DNA of 64,000 bases, from NCBI RefSeq assembly GCF_937127095.1, contig NZ_CAKZLP010000040.1, positions 1-64,000 on the forward strand, in the 5' to 3' direction. Below, one piece after another: positions 50,260 to 63,433 of the stretch. The notes under the pieces were generated by a model. That model saw only the letters and a program-made list of their open reading frames with translations, was not told where the DNA came from and did not search any database. The position numbers and the translations under genes are program-made. The stretch's first letter is position 1. Each line of letters starts with the position of its first letter. The DNA comes from an uncultured Amphritea sp. (GTDB lineage: Bacteria; Pseudomonadota; Gammaproteobacteria; Pseudomonadales; Balneatricaceae).

Positions 50260-51138
50260 CTAGTTCAGCGCTTCAAACCCGGAAAGCACATCAAACAGTT
50301 CTTCATCGATACTGCTCTGGCGCAGACGGTGAAAGGTTAAGTTAAGATCGTCTTGTAGTTCATCGATATTTTTTTCTGCCCGCTGCATCGCCGCCAGACG
50401 ACTGGCATTTTCGCTGGCAAGTGATTCAGCACAGGCTCTGAAAAGGCTGACAAACAGATATTCACGTACCAATGCCCGCAAGGTAGCTTGTCGATCCGGC
50501 ATCACTTCGGGGAGGTTGCTGGCAGGCCAGGGGATGTTAACCAGCTCATCCCGCCAGGCTTGATCCAGTGGTAACAGCTGTTGACTCATCGGGGTATAGA
50601 TCGCATCGGCACGCGGGCTGTGATGAAACAGATAGACCCGTTCAATGCTGCCCGCTTCCCGCCGCGCTTCAAGCGCAATAAGAATCTGGCCCACCAGCGC
50701 AGTCACCGCATGAATCGAGTTAGGCAGAGTAAAACCTGGCTCCTGCTTCAGACGGGTTTCCGAAAGGCGCGACTGAAGACGTTCACCCACCGCCCAGAGG
50801 ATTTTTTTACCCGACAACGGTGCCAGTGTATGCTCTACAAACTCGACCATCGCTTCATTGAACTGACCCACCAGCCCCTGATCTGAGCCGAACACGATCA
50901 CGCCAATCGCAGCGGTACCGGGCGCCTCCCTGCCGGTTATCGCGCCGGACAGGTTATCTTGTTTGAAACAGGCGGATAACCCTAATTGCACTGTTCGGTA
51001 ATAATCATCCAGCGAGCGGACCGCATTCTCATATTGAGTAATACTCGATGCCGCCATCGCCTTCATCGTCCGCACCACCGATTCGAGCTCTTCCGCACTG
51101 TCTATTTTGTGCCGCAGACTGGCAACACTGTCACTCAT
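50260..51138 (-). CDS. atpG: N-ATPase gamma subunit
   Basis: A 292-residue central-stalk subunit of a rotary ATPase. The N-terminal helix [29 protein letters not shown] and the C-terminal [31 protein letters not shown] helix form the rotor coiled coil. The sequence is divergent from housekeeping AtpG but keeps both helices. Last gene of the operon, and the order atpD-C-Q-R-B-E-F-A-G is that of N-type ATPases. Its ATG overlaps the atpA stop by four bases. Confidence 0.92.
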   Translation of the reverse strand: MSDSVASLRHKIDSAEELESVVRTMKAMAASSITQYENAVRSLDDYYRTVQLGLSACFKQDNLSGAITGREAPGTAAIGVIVFGSDQGLVGQFNEAMVEFVEHTLAPLSGKKILWAVGERLQSRLSETRLKQEPGFTLPNSIHAVTALVGQILIALEARREAGSIERVYLFHHSPRADAIYTPMSQQLLPLDQAWRDELVNIPWPASNLPEVMPDRQATLRALVREYLFVSLFRACAESLASENASRLAAMQRAEKNIDELQDDLNLTFHRLRQSSIDEELFDVLSGFEALN

Positions 51139-52685
51139 ATGCTCCCACTCTCCTGATCTGGCATAAACGCTGTCAATGCGTCCCGCGCGAGCTGCACAAT
51201 CGCGGTTCGATCCGGGTCACTCAGCTTATCTGCATGCGCCAAACGCTCCACAACCCCGGCAGGCAGTTCTGTTGCGCCGTTGCGCACCGCCAACTCTGCA
51301 GCAGGCATCTGCTCCAGCGGTATCTTGTCAAACAGTTGTTCGGTCAGCGCCAGCAGTATGGCAATCTGTGCGGCCATGCCAACCGGGGTAAATTCCGGCT
51401 GTTTAAGACAGGCGCGAATACGGCGGCCATGTTCAATCACTTCCAGTGTGTCATCATCCAGACGTGCGCCAAAACGGGCAAAGGTTTCCAGTTCTTCGAA
51501 CTGCGCATAAGCCAGTTTGAGGTCGGCGGCAACCGCACGGTAGGCGGCGCGTTGTGCTTTACCCCCCACACGGGAAACAGATTTTCCGACATCCACTGCG
51601 GGCAATACACCCAGTTCAAACAGCGATGGCGAAAGATAGATCTGACCATCGGTGATCGAGATCAGATTAGTCGGAATATAGGCGGAGATATCCTGCGCCT
51701 CGGTTTCAATAATCGGCAGTGCGGTGAGTGATCCGCCCCCCAGCTCCGGGCGCAACCGGGTGGCGCGTTCCAGCAGCCGCGAGTGGATATAAAATATATC
51801 TCCGGGAAAAGCTTCACGGCCGGGAGGACGACGCAGCAACAGTGACAGTTCCCGATAAGCGCGGGCGTGATGCGTCAGATCATCATAGACAATCAGTACA
51901 TCGCGCCCCTGCAGCATAAAATATTCAGCAATACTGGTTGCCGCATAGGGCGCGATATACGCCAGGCCGGGCGGGTCATTACCTTCGGTCACCACGACGA
52001 TGGTGTACTCCAGAGCACCCTGTTCACGCAGCCGGGCAATCACTTTGGCAACCCCGGAGGCACGCTGACCAATAGCGCAGTAAACGCAGAGCACATTCTG
52101 GTCACGTTGATTGAGTATGGTATCCAGCGCTATCGCGGTCTTGCCGGTCTGCCGGTCTCCGAGAATCAGCTCACGCTGTCCCCGACCCACCGGAATAAGT
52201 GCATCAATCACCTTAATACCGGTTTGTAAAGGCACACTGACAGGGGCACGATCCATAATCGCGGGAGATGGCCGTTCAACGGGCAGACGCGAGGTAGCAA
52301 CCAGATCGCCTTTGCCGTCCAGCGGCTGGCCTATCGGATTGATAATGCGCCCGATAAGCCCCTCTCCCACCGGCACATCAACCAGATGATGACAGCGTTT
52401 AACTTCATCACCGGCCTGCAGATGCCAGTAGTCTCCCAGCAGCACAACGCCGATCTCATCTTCATCGACATTGAAGGCGATGCCATAGATCTCACCGGGA
52501 AACTGAAGCACCTCTTCAAAGCCCACGCCGGGCAATCCGGACACGTTGGCTATACCGGTGGAGATACTGGTGATAGTACCCACTTCGCAGAGCTTCAACT
52601 CAGCGTCAAAAGATTGCCGGGCCTGTTGCAACGCGGAGAAAGTGTCGTCAAACATCGTTTGTAGCAATTCAGGCGCCTTTTTCAT
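51135..52685 (-). CDS. atpA: N-ATPase alpha subunit
   Basis: A 516-residue F1 alpha-type subunit. The P-loop GDRQTGKT is at residues 176-183. Other alpha motifs include [21 protein letters not shown] and the arginine-finger region [15 protein letters not shown] with [13 protein letters not shown]. The N-terminus differs from housekeeping alpha subunits. It is part of the catalytic hexamer with beta. Its start overlaps the b-subunit stop by 17 bases. Confidence 0.95.
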   Translation of the reverse strand: MKKAPELLQTMFDDTFSALQQARQSFDAELKLCEVGTITSISTGIANVSGLPGVGFEEVLQFPGEIYGIAFNVDEDEIGVVLLGDYWHLQAGDEVKRCHHLVDVPVGEGLIGRIINPIGQPLDGKGDLVATSRLPVERPSPAIMDRAPVSVPLQTGIKVIDALIPVGRGQRELILGDRQTGKTAIALDTILNQRDQNVLCVYCAIGQRASGVAKVIARLREQGALEYTIVVVTEGNDPPGLAYIAPYAATSIAEYFMLQGRDVLIVYDDLTHHARAYRELSLLLRRPPGREAFPGDIFYIHSRLLERATRLRPELGGGSLTALPIIETEAQDISAYIPTNLISITDGQIYLSPSLFELGVLPAVDVGKSVSRVGGKAQRAAYRAVAADLKLAYAQFEELETFARFGARLDDDTLEVIEHGRRIRACLKQPEFTPVGMAAQIAILLALTEQLFDKIPLEQMPAAELAVRNGATELPAGVVERLAHADKLSDPDRTAIVQLARDALTAFMPDQESGSI

Positions 52686-53502
52686 GGGTGTCCTGTCCTG
52701 CTTGCGACGGTCTGTTTACCTGATCAGCACCCTCCTCGACAGGGTCGGAGGATCGTAACAAGGCGTCAACACTATCCGCCAGTGCGACCAGATAGTCGTC
52801 AATACTCCACGCAATTTTCTGCCCCTCAGTCCTGATCTCAATACCGCTCACCAGATCCGTTTCAGTGGCAAACCCGATCTTCACACTCTCACCTATTTTT
52901 GTCCTGATCGCGGTTTCAAGCAGCGCGCACTGCTCTTCTGGCAAGGGATAGGCTGTGCGAACCACTAATGGCTGACCGGAGGATGAAAACGCTGACTTAA
53001 ACTGCATTATCTCCTCATCATCTAATGTCTCTAAGCGCCGAATAAAAACATCTGTTATACGGGCTTCCAGCGTCGTTCCGGCAAGATCGCCGAGCGCCTT
53101 ACGCGCTATCGCAAATACCTCTTCCCGGGTGCGCTGGCTCAACGCCTGCTTTAAGTTATGCTGCTCGTTTTTCAGTGCGGACTGTAACCTGCTGCGCAAG
53201 GTTTCCGACTCAGCTCTGACGCCTTCAAGCAGGCGCGCCCGCTCAGCGGCCACCTCCTCGGTTAGCTGACTCATGCGCTCAGACTGTTGTTTGTCGAACG
53301 CTGAATTTTTCTGTTGATATTTGTCGCGCAGGGCCTCTGCCCCACTCTTTGTCGCAGCGGCACTGGCGAGTTCAGTCGCAATCCTTTTTTCACGGGCATC
53401 GATCGCGGTGAGAATAGGTTGGTAGAGAAAACGCTTTAGTAACCACGCAAGCACCAGAAAATTGATCACCTGAGCCGTGACGGTAAACCAGTCGATTAGC
53501 AT
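52669..53502 (-). CDS. atpF: N-ATPase b subunit with delta-like C-terminus
   Basis: A 277-residue peripheral-stalk subunit, much longer than ordinary b (about 156). An N-terminal membrane helix (about 7-24, [14 protein letters not shown]) is followed by a long charged coiled coil (about 35-140). The C-terminal region (about 170-265, [31 protein letters not shown]) resembles the C-terminus of the delta subunit. The operon has no separate delta gene, so b probably fulfils both roles. This is typical of N-ATPases, though the delta-like assignment is my reading. Confidence 0.85.
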   Translation of the reverse strand: MLIDWFTVTAQVINFLVLAWLLKRFLYQPILTAIDAREKRIATELASAAATKSGAEALRDKYQQKNSAFDKQQSERMSQLTEEVAAERARLLEGVRAESETLRSRLQSALKNEQHNLKQALSQRTREEVFAIARKALGDLAGTTLEARITDVFIRRLETLDDEEIMQFKSAFSSSGQPLVVRTAYPLPEEQCALLETAIRTKIGESVKIGFATETDLVSGIEIRTEGQKIAWSIDDYLVALADSVDALLRSSDPVEEGADQVNRPSQAGQDTHEKGA

Positions 53503-53505
53503 GAC

Positions 53506-53787
53506 TTATTTACCTGCAACCTGAGTGACGGCAAAATTCCAAAAGGGGTTAGCAAACAACAAAATCATCGACACCACAAAGCAGTAGATCGCCGTGGATT
53601 CGATCATCGCCAGACCCACAAACAGTGTGCGGGTGATCGTAGCTGACGCATCTGGTTGCTGTGCTAATGAGGAAAGCGCAACGGCAACCGCCCGGCCCTC
53701 GCCCAGCGAGGGCCCAATCACACCGATAGCGATGGTAAGTCCGGCAGTGATAATTGATACCATTGCAATAATAGTCATGCTGTCCAT
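53506..53787 (-). CDS. atpE: N-ATPase c subunit
   Basis: A 93-residue rotor subunit with two transmembrane helices (about 7-35 and 55-80). The ion-site carboxylate is E63 in AMIESTAIYCF, with S64, T65 and Y68 as in sodium-binding c rings. A second glutamate, E30 (GPSLGEGRA), lies where Ilyobacter has Q32. The start at 53787 has GGAG five bases upstream. Sodium or proton specificity cannot be settled from sequence: family ligands suggest sodium, but the Burkholderia N-ATPase ring was reported proton-specific. Confidence 0.93.
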   Translation of the reverse strand: MDSMTIIAMVSIITAGLTIAIGVIGPSLGEGRAVAVALSSLAQQPDASATITRTLFVGLAMIESTAIYCFVVSMILLFANPFWNFAVTQVAGK

Positions 53788-53854
53788 AGTATCTCCATAG
53801 ATCATATTAAAGGTCGTCTTAATGATTGTTGCGGTGATTGTGTGAGTCGTGGCT

Positions 53855-54586
53855 TCATTGCTCTGACTCCGCTTTATGACTTTTTAAATCGGGCTTATCT
53901 GCAGCCGTTTGATTTGCCGGTTTTTGTGACCGGGTTGCCGCTGCGATATACACGGTTGCCAGAATAAAAAAGATATAGGCCTGCACGATGCCGGTCAGCA
54001 GTCCCAGCAGCGTCATGACGATGGGAAACAAAAACGGCGTAATACTAAGCAGAATCGCAATAATCATGGCACCACTCATCATGTTGCCAAACAGACGCAC
54101 CGCCAGGGCCAGAGTCCGTGACACTTCACTGATAATGTTAAACGGCAACATGATAAAGGTCGGCTTTGCATAGGAGGAGAGATAGCGGCTCACCCCCTGC
54201 TCCTGAATGCCGTACAGTGGCACCGCCACAAACACACAGAGAGCCAGTGCCGCCGTGCTGGAAAGTGATCCGGTGGGCGGTTCAAAACCGGGAATTATGG
54301 TCCCGAGTGCAGAGACAGCGATAAACAGAAACAGCGAGCCCAGAAAGCTAAGATAGCTACGAGGATCACTCAGGCCAACCTCTTCTATCTGCTTGCTGAT
54401 GTTGATAACCACCACTTCCAGCAGGTTTTGCCAGCGCGAGCGATGCAGATCGGTCGATAGTTTCCGGGTGATCAGTACAGAACCGATCACCAGTACCAGC
54501 ATCACCGCCCAGGTAAACACGATAGTGGAGTTGAGCTTCACAAAGCCCATCTGCCAGAAAATAATCTGATCGGGACTAAGGTGCAT
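53855..54586 (-). CDS. atpB: N-ATPase a subunit
   Basis: A 243-residue membrane stator subunit forming the ion half-channels. Several transmembrane helices are visible. The essential arginine is R164 in the conserved segment SRTLALAVRLFGNMMSG. The region EVVVINISKQIEEV precedes it. The ATG at 54586 (MHLSPDQIIFWQ) is chosen; a longer frame runs into atpR and has no family support. The start overlaps the atpR stop by 11 bases. Confidence 0.93.
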   Translation of the reverse strand: MHLSPDQIIFWQMGFVKLNSTIVFTWAVMLVLVIGSVLITRKLSTDLHRSRWQNLLEVVVINISKQIEEVGLSDPRSYLSFLGSLFLFIAVSALGTIIPGFEPPTGSLSSTAALALCVFVAVPLYGIQEQGVSRYLSSYAKPTFIMLPFNIISEVSRTLALAVRLFGNMMSGAMIIAILLSITPFLFPIVMTLLGLLTGIVQAYIFFILATVYIAAATRSQKPANQTAADKPDLKSHKAESEQ

Positions 54587-54938
54587 AATGACGCTTCTGT
54601 TCTGAGGGATGGACAGATTCTGTTTTAGCAACCCATCGCATCGCCACTGTGCGTACCGCAACAAACCCCAGCAGACCGGCGACCAGGCCCGGCCAGCTGT
54701 CCCCCAGAATAAAATAGAAGCCAACCACGACGATGCCGGTTCTCACCAGCATGCTACACAGAAACAGCAGCGCAACATGTTGACTGGAGCCCAGTTGCCG
54801 CACGGTCCACCACAGCCCCGCGAAATAAAACAGGCCCAGCAACGCCCCTGCCAGAAGTGATCCGGCCAGCGAGGCATAGCTCCCATCGACAAAGCTCCCT
54901 TCGACAAAGATACTCATCATATAATCAATCAAGATCAT
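54576..54938 (-). CDS. atpR: N-ATPase-associated membrane protein AtpR
   Basis: A small membrane protein of about 120 residues with three hydrophobic helices (about 22-42, 50-72 and 75-97). It sits between atpQ and atpB, the position of AtpR in N-ATPase operons. AtpR has been proposed to interact with the c ring, and conserved polar residues occur within helices (LWWTVRQLG, SMLVRTGIVVVGFYF). The ATG at 54938, with GGAGG just upstream, is preferred. ATGs further in are possible. It overlaps atpQ by 14 bases. Confidence 0.82.
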   Translation of the reverse strand: MILIDYMMSIFVEGSFVDGSYASLAGSLLAGALLGLFYFAGLWWTVRQLGSSQHVALLFLCSMLVRTGIVVVGFYFILGDSWPGLVAGLLGFVAVRTVAMRWVAKTESVHPSEQKRHYAP

Positions 54939-55328
54939 CTCCCTCCTCATGTCGGTGAATCTCCCGGTCCTCTTTATCAACCCAGCGCCAGGCATTGAAA
55001 CAACCGAGACAGAGACCCACGACCAGTAACATCAGTGTCCAGGAGCGCCCCCCCGGATACTCTTTATCCAACCAGACGCCGAGCGCCGCACCCAGCAGGG
55101 TTGGTATGGCCACCGACCAGCCAATCAGCCCCATCATTCCCAGACCCGACCAGACCGTTTTATTGACATGTCGCTGAGCCTTGAGTTTACGTTCGGCCCG
55201 GCTTCCCACCTGTTGGCTAAACTCAGTGTTACCTGATCCGCAAGGCTTATTCTCAGCCTCAGCCATACTTTCTACTTCAGGCTTATTCTCTGCCTCAGGC
55301 TTGTTCTCTACTTCAGGCTTATCACGCA

Positions 55329-55332
<4 letters not shown>
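54925..55332 (-). CDS. atpQ: N-ATPase-associated membrane protein AtpQ
   Basis: A 135-residue protein of the AtpI/AtpZ-like group. Residues 5-30 are an acidic six-residue repeat region (ENKPEV/A units). A basic segment (SRAERKLKAQRHVNK) follows, then two transmembrane helices (about 62-85 and 95-113) with GWSVAIPTLLGAALGVWLD. The His/Asp/Glu-rich C-terminus EIHRHEEGDDLD is cytosolic. Its position after atpC matches N-ATPase operons. The function is uncertain, and an assembly role in the rotor ring is suspected for the family. Its start overlaps the atpC stop. Confidence 0.83.
55243..55321. repeat. 18-base tandem repeat inside atpQ
   Basis: Four tandem 18-base units (first unit AGGCTTATTCTCAGCCTC) at 55243-55314 plus a partial unit encode six-residue ENKPEV/A repeats at the AtpQ N-terminus. 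The second unit is most diverged. The frame is kept, so copy number could change without frameshift. Confidence 0.8.
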
Positions 55333-57673
<2,341 letters not shown>

Positions 57674-58420
57674 CTATGCCACCGGTTTTAAAGTGAACGT
57701 TTCGTAGTTTGCTAAACGATCCGTTTCTTTTTTCACCACGGCATAACACTCGCAACTCAGCGCTTCGAGTTTGGGCCGGTCGAGTACGGTGATTTTGCCT
57801 CGATGATATTCGATGACATTTAGTTTTTGTAATTTACCGGCAGCCTCCGTAACCCCTTCACGGCGAACGCCAAGCATATTGGCTATCAACTCCTGAGTCA
57901 TGGTCAACTGGTTGCTTGATAAGCGATCCAGTGACAGCAGCAGCCATCGGCAAAGCTGTTGATCAATACTGTGATGGCGGTTGCAAACGGCGGTCTGGGC
58001 CATTTGCGTCAGCAGCGCCTGGGTATAGCGCAACATCAGGTAGAGCATATCCTGGTGTCGATTAAACTCTTTTTTGAGTAACTTGCCGTCCAGTTTGTAT
58101 GCACTGCCGGCACTTTGAACAATAGCCCTGCTAGGGGTAGATTCCCCCCCCATGAAAAGGGATATACCCACCACCCCTTCATTTCCAACCACAGAAATTT
58201 CTGCAGATGAGCCATCCTCCATGACATACAGGAGTGACACAATGCAATCTGTTGGAAAAAAGGCATCTTCCAGTTTGTCACCGGACTCATACAACACTTT
58301 GCCTAACGGCATCGTTGTTAGTTTAAGGTGAGGAAATATTCGCCGTTTAACCTCTTCGGGGAACGCTGCCAGCATCTTATTTTGCAGGGGTGAAGAGGCA
58401 TCCGGTTGATTAATAGTCAT
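57674..58420 (-). CDS. Crp/Fnr family transcriptional regulator (second copy)
   Basis: A 248-residue regulator related to that at 43014. The N-terminal cyclic-nucleotide-like domain has YESGDKLEDAFFPTDCIVSLL and VVGNEGVVGISLFMGG. The C-terminal winged helix has QELIANMLGVRREGVTEAAG and RGKITVLDR. There is no Fnr cysteine cluster. The ATG at 58420 (MTINQPDASS) is preferred over 58450. It lies directly upstream of the N-ATPase operon on the same strand, so control of that operon is a reasonable guess, with the perfect palindrome at 57489-57508 a possible operator. Confidence 0.88.
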   Translation of the reverse strand: MTINQPDASSPLQNKMLAAFPEEVKRRIFPHLKLTTMPLGKVLYESGDKLEDAFFPTDCIVSLLYVMEDGSSAEISVVGNEGVVGISLFMGGESTPSRAIVQSAGSAYKLDGKLLKKEFNRHQDMLYLMLRYTQALLTQMAQTAVCNRHHSIDQQLCRWLLLSLDRLSSNQLTMTQELIANMLGVRREGVTEAAGKLQKLNVIEYHRGKITVLDRPKLEALSCECYAVVKKETDRLANYETFTLKPVA

Positions 58421-58635
58421 ATAAGAACCTACATAAGCCCGATACAACAAGATGAATTATCAATGATAATTTTAACAAAAGGGGTCACTTGAATTTACGA
58501 ATCTGATTGTAAAAGAATAGCATTAACGACTGATGCTATCTGTGCTGTTGAACATATAACACTTTACCCACCTACTTGCCTTATAAATATACCCTGGTCT
58601 ACCAGTCGTCACAGATACCACAAGCCCGAAATAAA

Positions 58636-58661
58636 AAAACCCAGCCTTTACGCTGGGTTTT
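58636..58661 (-). terminator. guaA terminator
   Basis: AAAACCCAGC and GCTGGGTTTT form a perfect 10-base stem with a six-base loop. On the minus strand it is followed by T residues. It lies 44 bases beyond the guaA stop. Confidence 0.85.
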
Positions 58662-58705
58662 CTGAGACTATTTCTGGTGAATATCAGTCTGTATAAGAGG
58701 CAGAA

Positions 58706-60286
58706 TCATTCCCACTCAATCGTTGCCGGTGGCTTAGAACTAACATCGTAAGTCACCCGGGATACGTGGGGGATCTCGTTAATGATCCGGCTGGATACCG
58801 TTTCCAGCAGCTCATACGGCAGGTGCGCCCAGCGAGCGGTCATAAAGTCGATGGTTTCAACGGCGCGCAGTGCAATGACGTACTCATAACGACGGCCATC
58901 ACCGACCACACCCACCGATTTCACCGGCAGGAACACGGCGAATGACTGGCTGGTTTTGTGATACCAATCAGCACGGTGCAACTCTTCCAGGAAGATGGCA
59001 TCGGCTTCACGCAGAATATCTGCGTACTCTTTCTTAACTTCACCGAGAATACGTACACCCAGACCAGGGCCCGGGAACGGATGACGGTAAACCATATCGT
59101 ATGGCAGCCCCAGTTCCAGACCGATTTTGCGGACTTCATCCTTAAACAGCTCACGCAGAGGCTCTACCAGATCCATCTTCATATCGTCCGGCAGACCGCC
59201 AACGTTATGATGGGATTTAATCACATGCGCCTTACCAGTCTTGGCACCGGCGGATTCAATCACGTCAGGATAGATCGTGCCCTGCGCCAGGAAGTTTACA
59301 TCCTTCAATTTGGTTGCTTCCTCATCGAACACTTCGATAAAGGAGTTACCGATAATTTTACGCTTAGCTTCAGGATCACTTTCACCCTTCAGACGACCGA
59401 GGAACAGATCTTGAGAGTCAGAACGGATAACACGTACACCCATGTTATTCGCGAACATCTCCATCACCTGATCGCCTTCATTCTTACGCAGCAGACCGTT
59501 ATCAACAAACACACAGGTCAGCTGATCGCCGATCGCTTTATGCAGCAGAGCTGCCACAACTGATGAATCCACGCCGCCGGACAAGCCCAGCAGAACTTTC
59601 TGACTGCCTACCTGCTCCTGAACCTTATCAATCAGGTCAGCGATGATATTGGCGGGGGTCCACAGGGTGTCACATCCACAGATTTCGCGAACGAAACGTT
59701 CCAGAATACGCCCACCCTGTTTGGTGTGGGTAACTTCAGGGTGGAATTGAACGCCGTAGAAACTTTTACCTGGATGGCACATCGCTGCAATCGGAGCACT
59801 GGCGGTGCTGGCGATTACGTTAAAGCCTTCCGGCAGGGTACCTACCTTATCGCCGTGACTCATCCAGACATCCAGCAATAGCGAGCCATTATTGGCAATC
59901 TGATCTTCGATCCCTTCCAACAGGCGACTTGGGCTATCTTCCAGACGCACCTTGGCATAGCCAAATTCACGCTGATCTGAAGTAGTAACACTGCCACCCA
60001 GCTGCTCAGCCATGGTCTGCATACCGTAGCAGATACCCAGCAATGGGATGCCCAGCTCAAACACCACCTGTGGTGCGCGCGGCGAGTTACATTCGGTAAC
60101 AGACTCAGGGCCACCCGCCAGGATCATACCCTTAGCGTTATAATCACGGATCGCAGCTTCATCCATATCCCATGGGTGAATCTCACAGTAGATACCAATC
60201 TCACGTATACGACGGGCGATTAGTTGAGTGTATTGCGAACCGAAATCCAAAATCAGGATTCGTTGAGCATGAATATCTTGTGACAT
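58706..60286 (-). CDS. guaA: GMP synthase (glutamine-hydrolysing)
   Basis: A 526-residue enzyme (E. coli 525) converting XMP to GMP. The class I amidotransferase has C86 in LGICYGMQ and a histidine in FHPEVTHT. The ATP-pyrophosphatase P-loop SGGVDSSV and the C-terminal dimerisation domain ending [15 protein letters not shown] follow. The ATG at 60286 ([16 protein letters not shown]) is chosen because GGAG is nine bases upstream and the length fits. It is preceded by guaB, but a hairpin terminator lies between them. Confidence 0.97.
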   Translation of the reverse strand: MSQDIHAQRILILDFGSQYTQLIARRIREIGIYCEIHPWDMDEAAIRDYNAKGMILAGGPESVTECNSPRAPQVVFELGIPLLGICYGMQTMAEQLGGSVTTSDQREFGYAKVRLEDSPSRLLEGIEDQIANNGSLLLDVWMSHGDKVGTLPEGFNVIASTASAPIAAMCHPGKSFYGVQFHPEVTHTKQGGRILERFVREICGCDTLWTPANIIADLIDKVQEQVGSQKVLLGLSGGVDSSVVAALLHKAIGDQLTCVFVDNGLLRKNEGDQVMEMFANNMGVRVIRSDSQDLFLGRLKGESDPEAKRKIIGNSFIEVFDEEATKLKDVNFLAQGTIYPDVIESAGAKTGKAHVIKSHHNVGGLPDDMKMDLVEPLRELFKDEVRKIGLELGLPYDMVYRHPFPGPGLGVRILGEVKKEYADILREADAIFLEELHRADWYHKTSQSFAVFLPVKSVGVVGDGRRYEYVIALRAVETIDFMTARWAHLPYELLETVSSRIINEIPHVSRVTYDVSSKPPATIEWE

Positions 60287-60371
60287 TTCGATGACTCCGA
60301 AATCATCGCCAATACCCATTCAGGTTTATTCTGGCGATTGGCTGTTTTAGCAGCGTGTTAAAAAAGAAAAA

Positions 60372-60395
60372 GTGGGAGGGCCGAAGCCATCCCAC
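60372..60395 (-). terminator. Intrinsic terminator between guaB and guaA
   Basis: On the minus strand GTGGGA and TCCCAC flank an inner GGC/GCC stem with a TTCG loop, followed by a T-rich run. It lies 24 bases after the guaB stop and 86 bases before the guaA start, so it may reduce readthrough within the guaBA unit. Confidence 0.65.
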
Positions 60396-60418
60396 CTGTT
60401 TTATTCATTCAGAAGCAA

Positions 60419-61888
60419 TTATCCAACGCGATAGTTCGGCGCTTCTTTGGTAATACTGACATCATGCACATGGCTTTCAGCCATACCAGCACTGGTGATA
60501 CGAACAAATTTAGGCACGGTACGCATCGTCAGGATATCCGGGCTGCCGGTGTACCCCATAGAGGAGCGCAGGCCACCCACCAGCTGATGCACAACACCGC
60601 CCATCGGACCTTTACAGGCGACCCGACCTTCAATACCCTCTGGCACCAACTTCTCAGCACCTTCGGAAGCATCCTGAAAATAACGGTCTGAAGAGCCCGA
60701 GGTCTGTGCCATCGCGCCCAGTGATCCCATTCCACGATAAGACTTGTAAGCACGGCCCTGGAACAATTCAACTTCACCCGGCGCCTCATCCGTACCGGCC
60801 AGCATAGAGCCGATCATCACTGCCGAAGCTCCGGCGACAATCGCTTTGGACAGATCACCGGAGAACCGCACACCGCCATCAGCGATACAAGGCACACCGT
60901 AGGGCTCAAGCGCTGCAGCAACATTGGCCACGGCACTGATCTGTGGCACACCGACACCAGCAACGATACGGGTAGTACAGATGGAGCCCGGGCCGATACC
61001 CACTTTAACACCATCGGCACCGGCTTCCGCCAGGGCAACAGCAGCCTCAGCGGTAGCGATGTTACCACCGATTACCTGAACATTTGGATAAGTCTGCTTC
61101 ACCCAGGCAACCCGATCAATAACACCCTTGGAGTGCCCATGGGCGGTATCAACAATAATGACATCAACACCGGCCTTAACCAGAGCATCAACACGATCTG
61201 AAGTTTCAGCTCCGGTACCCACCGCAGCGCCAACAATCAGACAGCCTTTACCATCTTTCGCCGCGTTTGGATGAGTCGAGGCTTTATTCATATCCTTAAC
61301 AGTCATCATACCGCGCAGGGCGAACGCCTCATCGACTACCAGAATTTTTTCAATACGGTGTTTGCGCAGCAAATTGCGAACATCATCAGGATCTGCGCCT
61401 TCCAGCACCGTTACCAAACGTTCTTTAGGGGTCATAATAGAGGCAACAGACGCTTCAAGTTTCTTTTCGAAACGCGCATCACGGCCAGTCACAATACCGA
61501 CCAGTTCACCATTATCGATCACAGGAAAACCTGAAAAGCCAAGACGGGCTGATAGCGCGTTAAGTTCGCCTACCGTCATATCCGGACTACAGGTCACCGG
61601 ATCACTAACAACACCCGCTTCATATTTCTTAACCAGACGGACCTGTTCTGCCTGCTTTTCGATGGTGAGGTTCTTATGGATAATACCAATACCACCTTCC
61701 TGAGCCATAGCAATCGCCAGGCCGGATTCAGTGACTGTATCCATAGCAGCAGAGACAAGGGGGATGTTCAGGGCGATGCCTTTGGTCAGGCGAGTCTTTA
61801 ACGAAACGTCTTTAGGCAGAACCTCGGAGTAACCGGGAACCAGTAGAACATCATCAAAAGTGAGGGCTTCTTCAGCGATTCGCAACAT
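60419..61888 (-). CDS. guaB: Inosine-5'-monophosphate dehydrogenase
   Basis: A 489-residue NAD-dependent enzyme converting IMP to XMP, the rate-limiting guanine nucleotide step. The TIM barrel is interrupted by two CBS domains (about residues 93-200). The catalytic cysteine loop is [11 protein letters not shown], followed by GGVRFSGDL, and the mobile flap region is around MGSLGAM. The length matches E. coli GuaB (488). It is the upstream gene of guaBA and divergent from xseA. Confidence 0.98.
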   Translation of the reverse strand: MLRIAEEALTFDDVLLVPGYSEVLPKDVSLKTRLTKGIALNIPLVSAAMDTVTESGLAIAMAQEGGIGIIHKNLTIEKQAEQVRLVKKYEAGVVSDPVTCSPDMTVGELNALSARLGFSGFPVIDNGELVGIVTGRDARFEKKLEASVASIMTPKERLVTVLEGADPDDVRNLLRKHRIEKILVVDEAFALRGMMTVKDMNKASTHPNAAKDGKGCLIVGAAVGTGAETSDRVDALVKAGVDVIIVDTAHGHSKGVIDRVAWVKQTYPNVQVIGGNIATAEAAVALAEAGADGVKVGIGPGSICTTRIVAGVGVPQISAVANVAAALEPYGVPCIADGGVRFSGDLSKAIVAGASAVMIGSMLAGTDEAPGEVELFQGRAYKSYRGMGSLGAMAQTSGSSDRYFQDASEGAEKLVPEGIEGRVACKGPMGGVVHQLVGGLRSSMGYTGSPDILTMRTVPKFVRITSAGMAESHVHDVSITKEAPNYRVG

Positions 61889-62053
61889 GGGTGAGATTGC
61901 CTGTAGTGTCTAAAAAAATAAGACGCGGGATTATAGCCTTTTGTCGAACCATCGACAATCAAAATAGATTAATCCCAACCATTTTTATTGATTTCGTTAA
62001 TTCTGCCAAACTGTCGTTACAAAGCGATGATCGGTTGGTTTAAGATGCGCACT

Positions 62054-63424
62054 ATGCAACCTTACTCACACCCCCAATATTCAACCAGCAGCGGCCCGGC
62101 AAACAACGCCCTGAGCGTTACCGAACTTAACCGCCAGGTCAAGTCTCTGCTGGAAAGCTCGTTCCTGACCATTCATGTGGAGGGCGAACTATCTAACGTG
62201 GTTAAAGCCAGTTCCGGACACTGGTACTTCACCCTCAAAGACAAAGACGCGCAGGTGCGTTGCGCCATGTTCCGCAATCGCAATCAATACCTGAAATACC
62301 AGGCCAAAAATGGCGACAAAGTCGTCGTCAGGGCGAAAGTCAGCTTATACCCGGGCCGCGGCGACTATCAGTTGATCTGCGATTATATGGAAGAAAGCGG
62401 TGTCGGTTCACTGCAGCAAGCCTATGAAGCGCTCAAACTCAAATTGCAACAACAGGGATTGTTTGATCCGGCATTTAAAAAACCGATCCCGACTCACCCA
62501 AAACACCTGGGCGTTATCACCTCACCAACCGGAGCGGCGGTTCACGATATTCTCACCGTTCTCAAACGCCGCTTCCCTTCACTACCTGTGACGCTTTTCC
62601 CAACCGCCGTGCAGGGGAATGAAGCGGCGGCTCAGATCGCCAATGCTATCCGTCTGGCAAATGAGGATGGTCGTTGCGATGTGCTGATTGTCGGTCGCGG
62701 TGGTGGCTCTCTGGAGGACCTGTGGCCCTTTAACGAAGAGATCGTGGCACAGAGCATCTTTGATAGTGAGATACCGGTTATCAGTGCTGTAGGCCATGAG
62801 ACCGATGTCTCTATTGCTGACTTTGTCGCGGATATGCGCGCCCCTACCCCATCGGCAGCCGCCGAGTTGATCAGCCCTGACCAACAGCAAATACTGCTAC
62901 GTCTGCAGCAGATACACCAGCGACTGACAGATGCCTGGAAACGCAGTCATCAACAGCGCCAGCAACAACTGCAATGGACCCGCGCCCGGCTGCGCCACCC
63001 CGGCGATAAGCTCAAAGAGCAGGCACAAAAACTGGATGACCTTGAACTGCGGATGCAGCGCGCTGTCAGACATATCATTGAGCGGAAAAAACAGCACCAC
63101 ACCCAGTTACAGCAACGTTATCTGCGCTGTTCACCGCTACCCAGGATTACCGCAGAGCAGCGACGGATGAATGAACTGCAACACCGCTTAACCACGCTGG
63201 TTCATAACACCCTGAAACAAAACTCGCTGAAACTCAGCGGTCTGGCAGCCACACTCAACAGCGTCAGCCCACTGGCTACCCTTGACCGGGGTTATGCTAT
63301 TGTTCAGGACGAAGCGGGCAAAGTGATACAGGACATCAACAATATTGCAACCGATAACACCGTTGAGACACGGCTCAGCAATGGTCGTTTTCTCAGCAAA
63401 GTCACTCAGGTTATAAAGGAATAA
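62054..63424 (+). CDS. xseA: Exodeoxyribonuclease VII large subunit
   Basis: A 456-residue large subunit of ExoVII, which degrades single-stranded DNA. An N-terminal OB fold (about 20-115, [37 protein letters not shown]) is followed by the catalytic domain with [31 protein letters not shown] and [18 protein letters not shown] long coiled-coil region (about 270-400) follows. The start is uncertain: ATG at 62054 is used, with ATGs at 62045 and 62027 and a TTG at 61988 as alternatives. It is divergent from guaB. Confidence 0.95.
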   Translation: MQPYSHPQYSTSSGPANNALSVTELNRQVKSLLESSFLTIHVEGELSNVVKASSGHWYFTLKDKDAQVRCAMFRNRNQYLKYQAKNGDKVVVRAKVSLYPGRGDYQLICDYMEESGVGSLQQAYEALKLKLQQQGLFDPAFKKPIPTHPKHLGVITSPTGAAVHDILTVLKRRFPSLPVTLFPTAVQGNEAAAQIANAIRLANEDGRCDVLIVGRGGGSLEDLWPFNEEIVAQSIFDSEIPVISAVGHETDVSIADFVADMRAPTPSAAAELISPDQQQILLRLQQIHQRLTDAWKRSHQQRQQQLQWTRARLRHPGDKLKEQAQKLDDLELRMQRAVRHIIERKKQHHTQLQQRYLRCSPLPRITAEQRRMNELQHRLTTLVHNTLKQNSLKLSGLAATLNSVSPLATLDRGYAIVQDEAGKVIQDINNIATDNTVETRLSNGRFLSKVTQVIKE

Positions 63425-63433
63425 GGAACCCCT

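Noticed and set aside
55243..55321. Repeats considered as a CRISPR-like array
   Set aside because: The 18-base units are directly tandem without spacers and encode in-frame peptide repeats of AtpQ.
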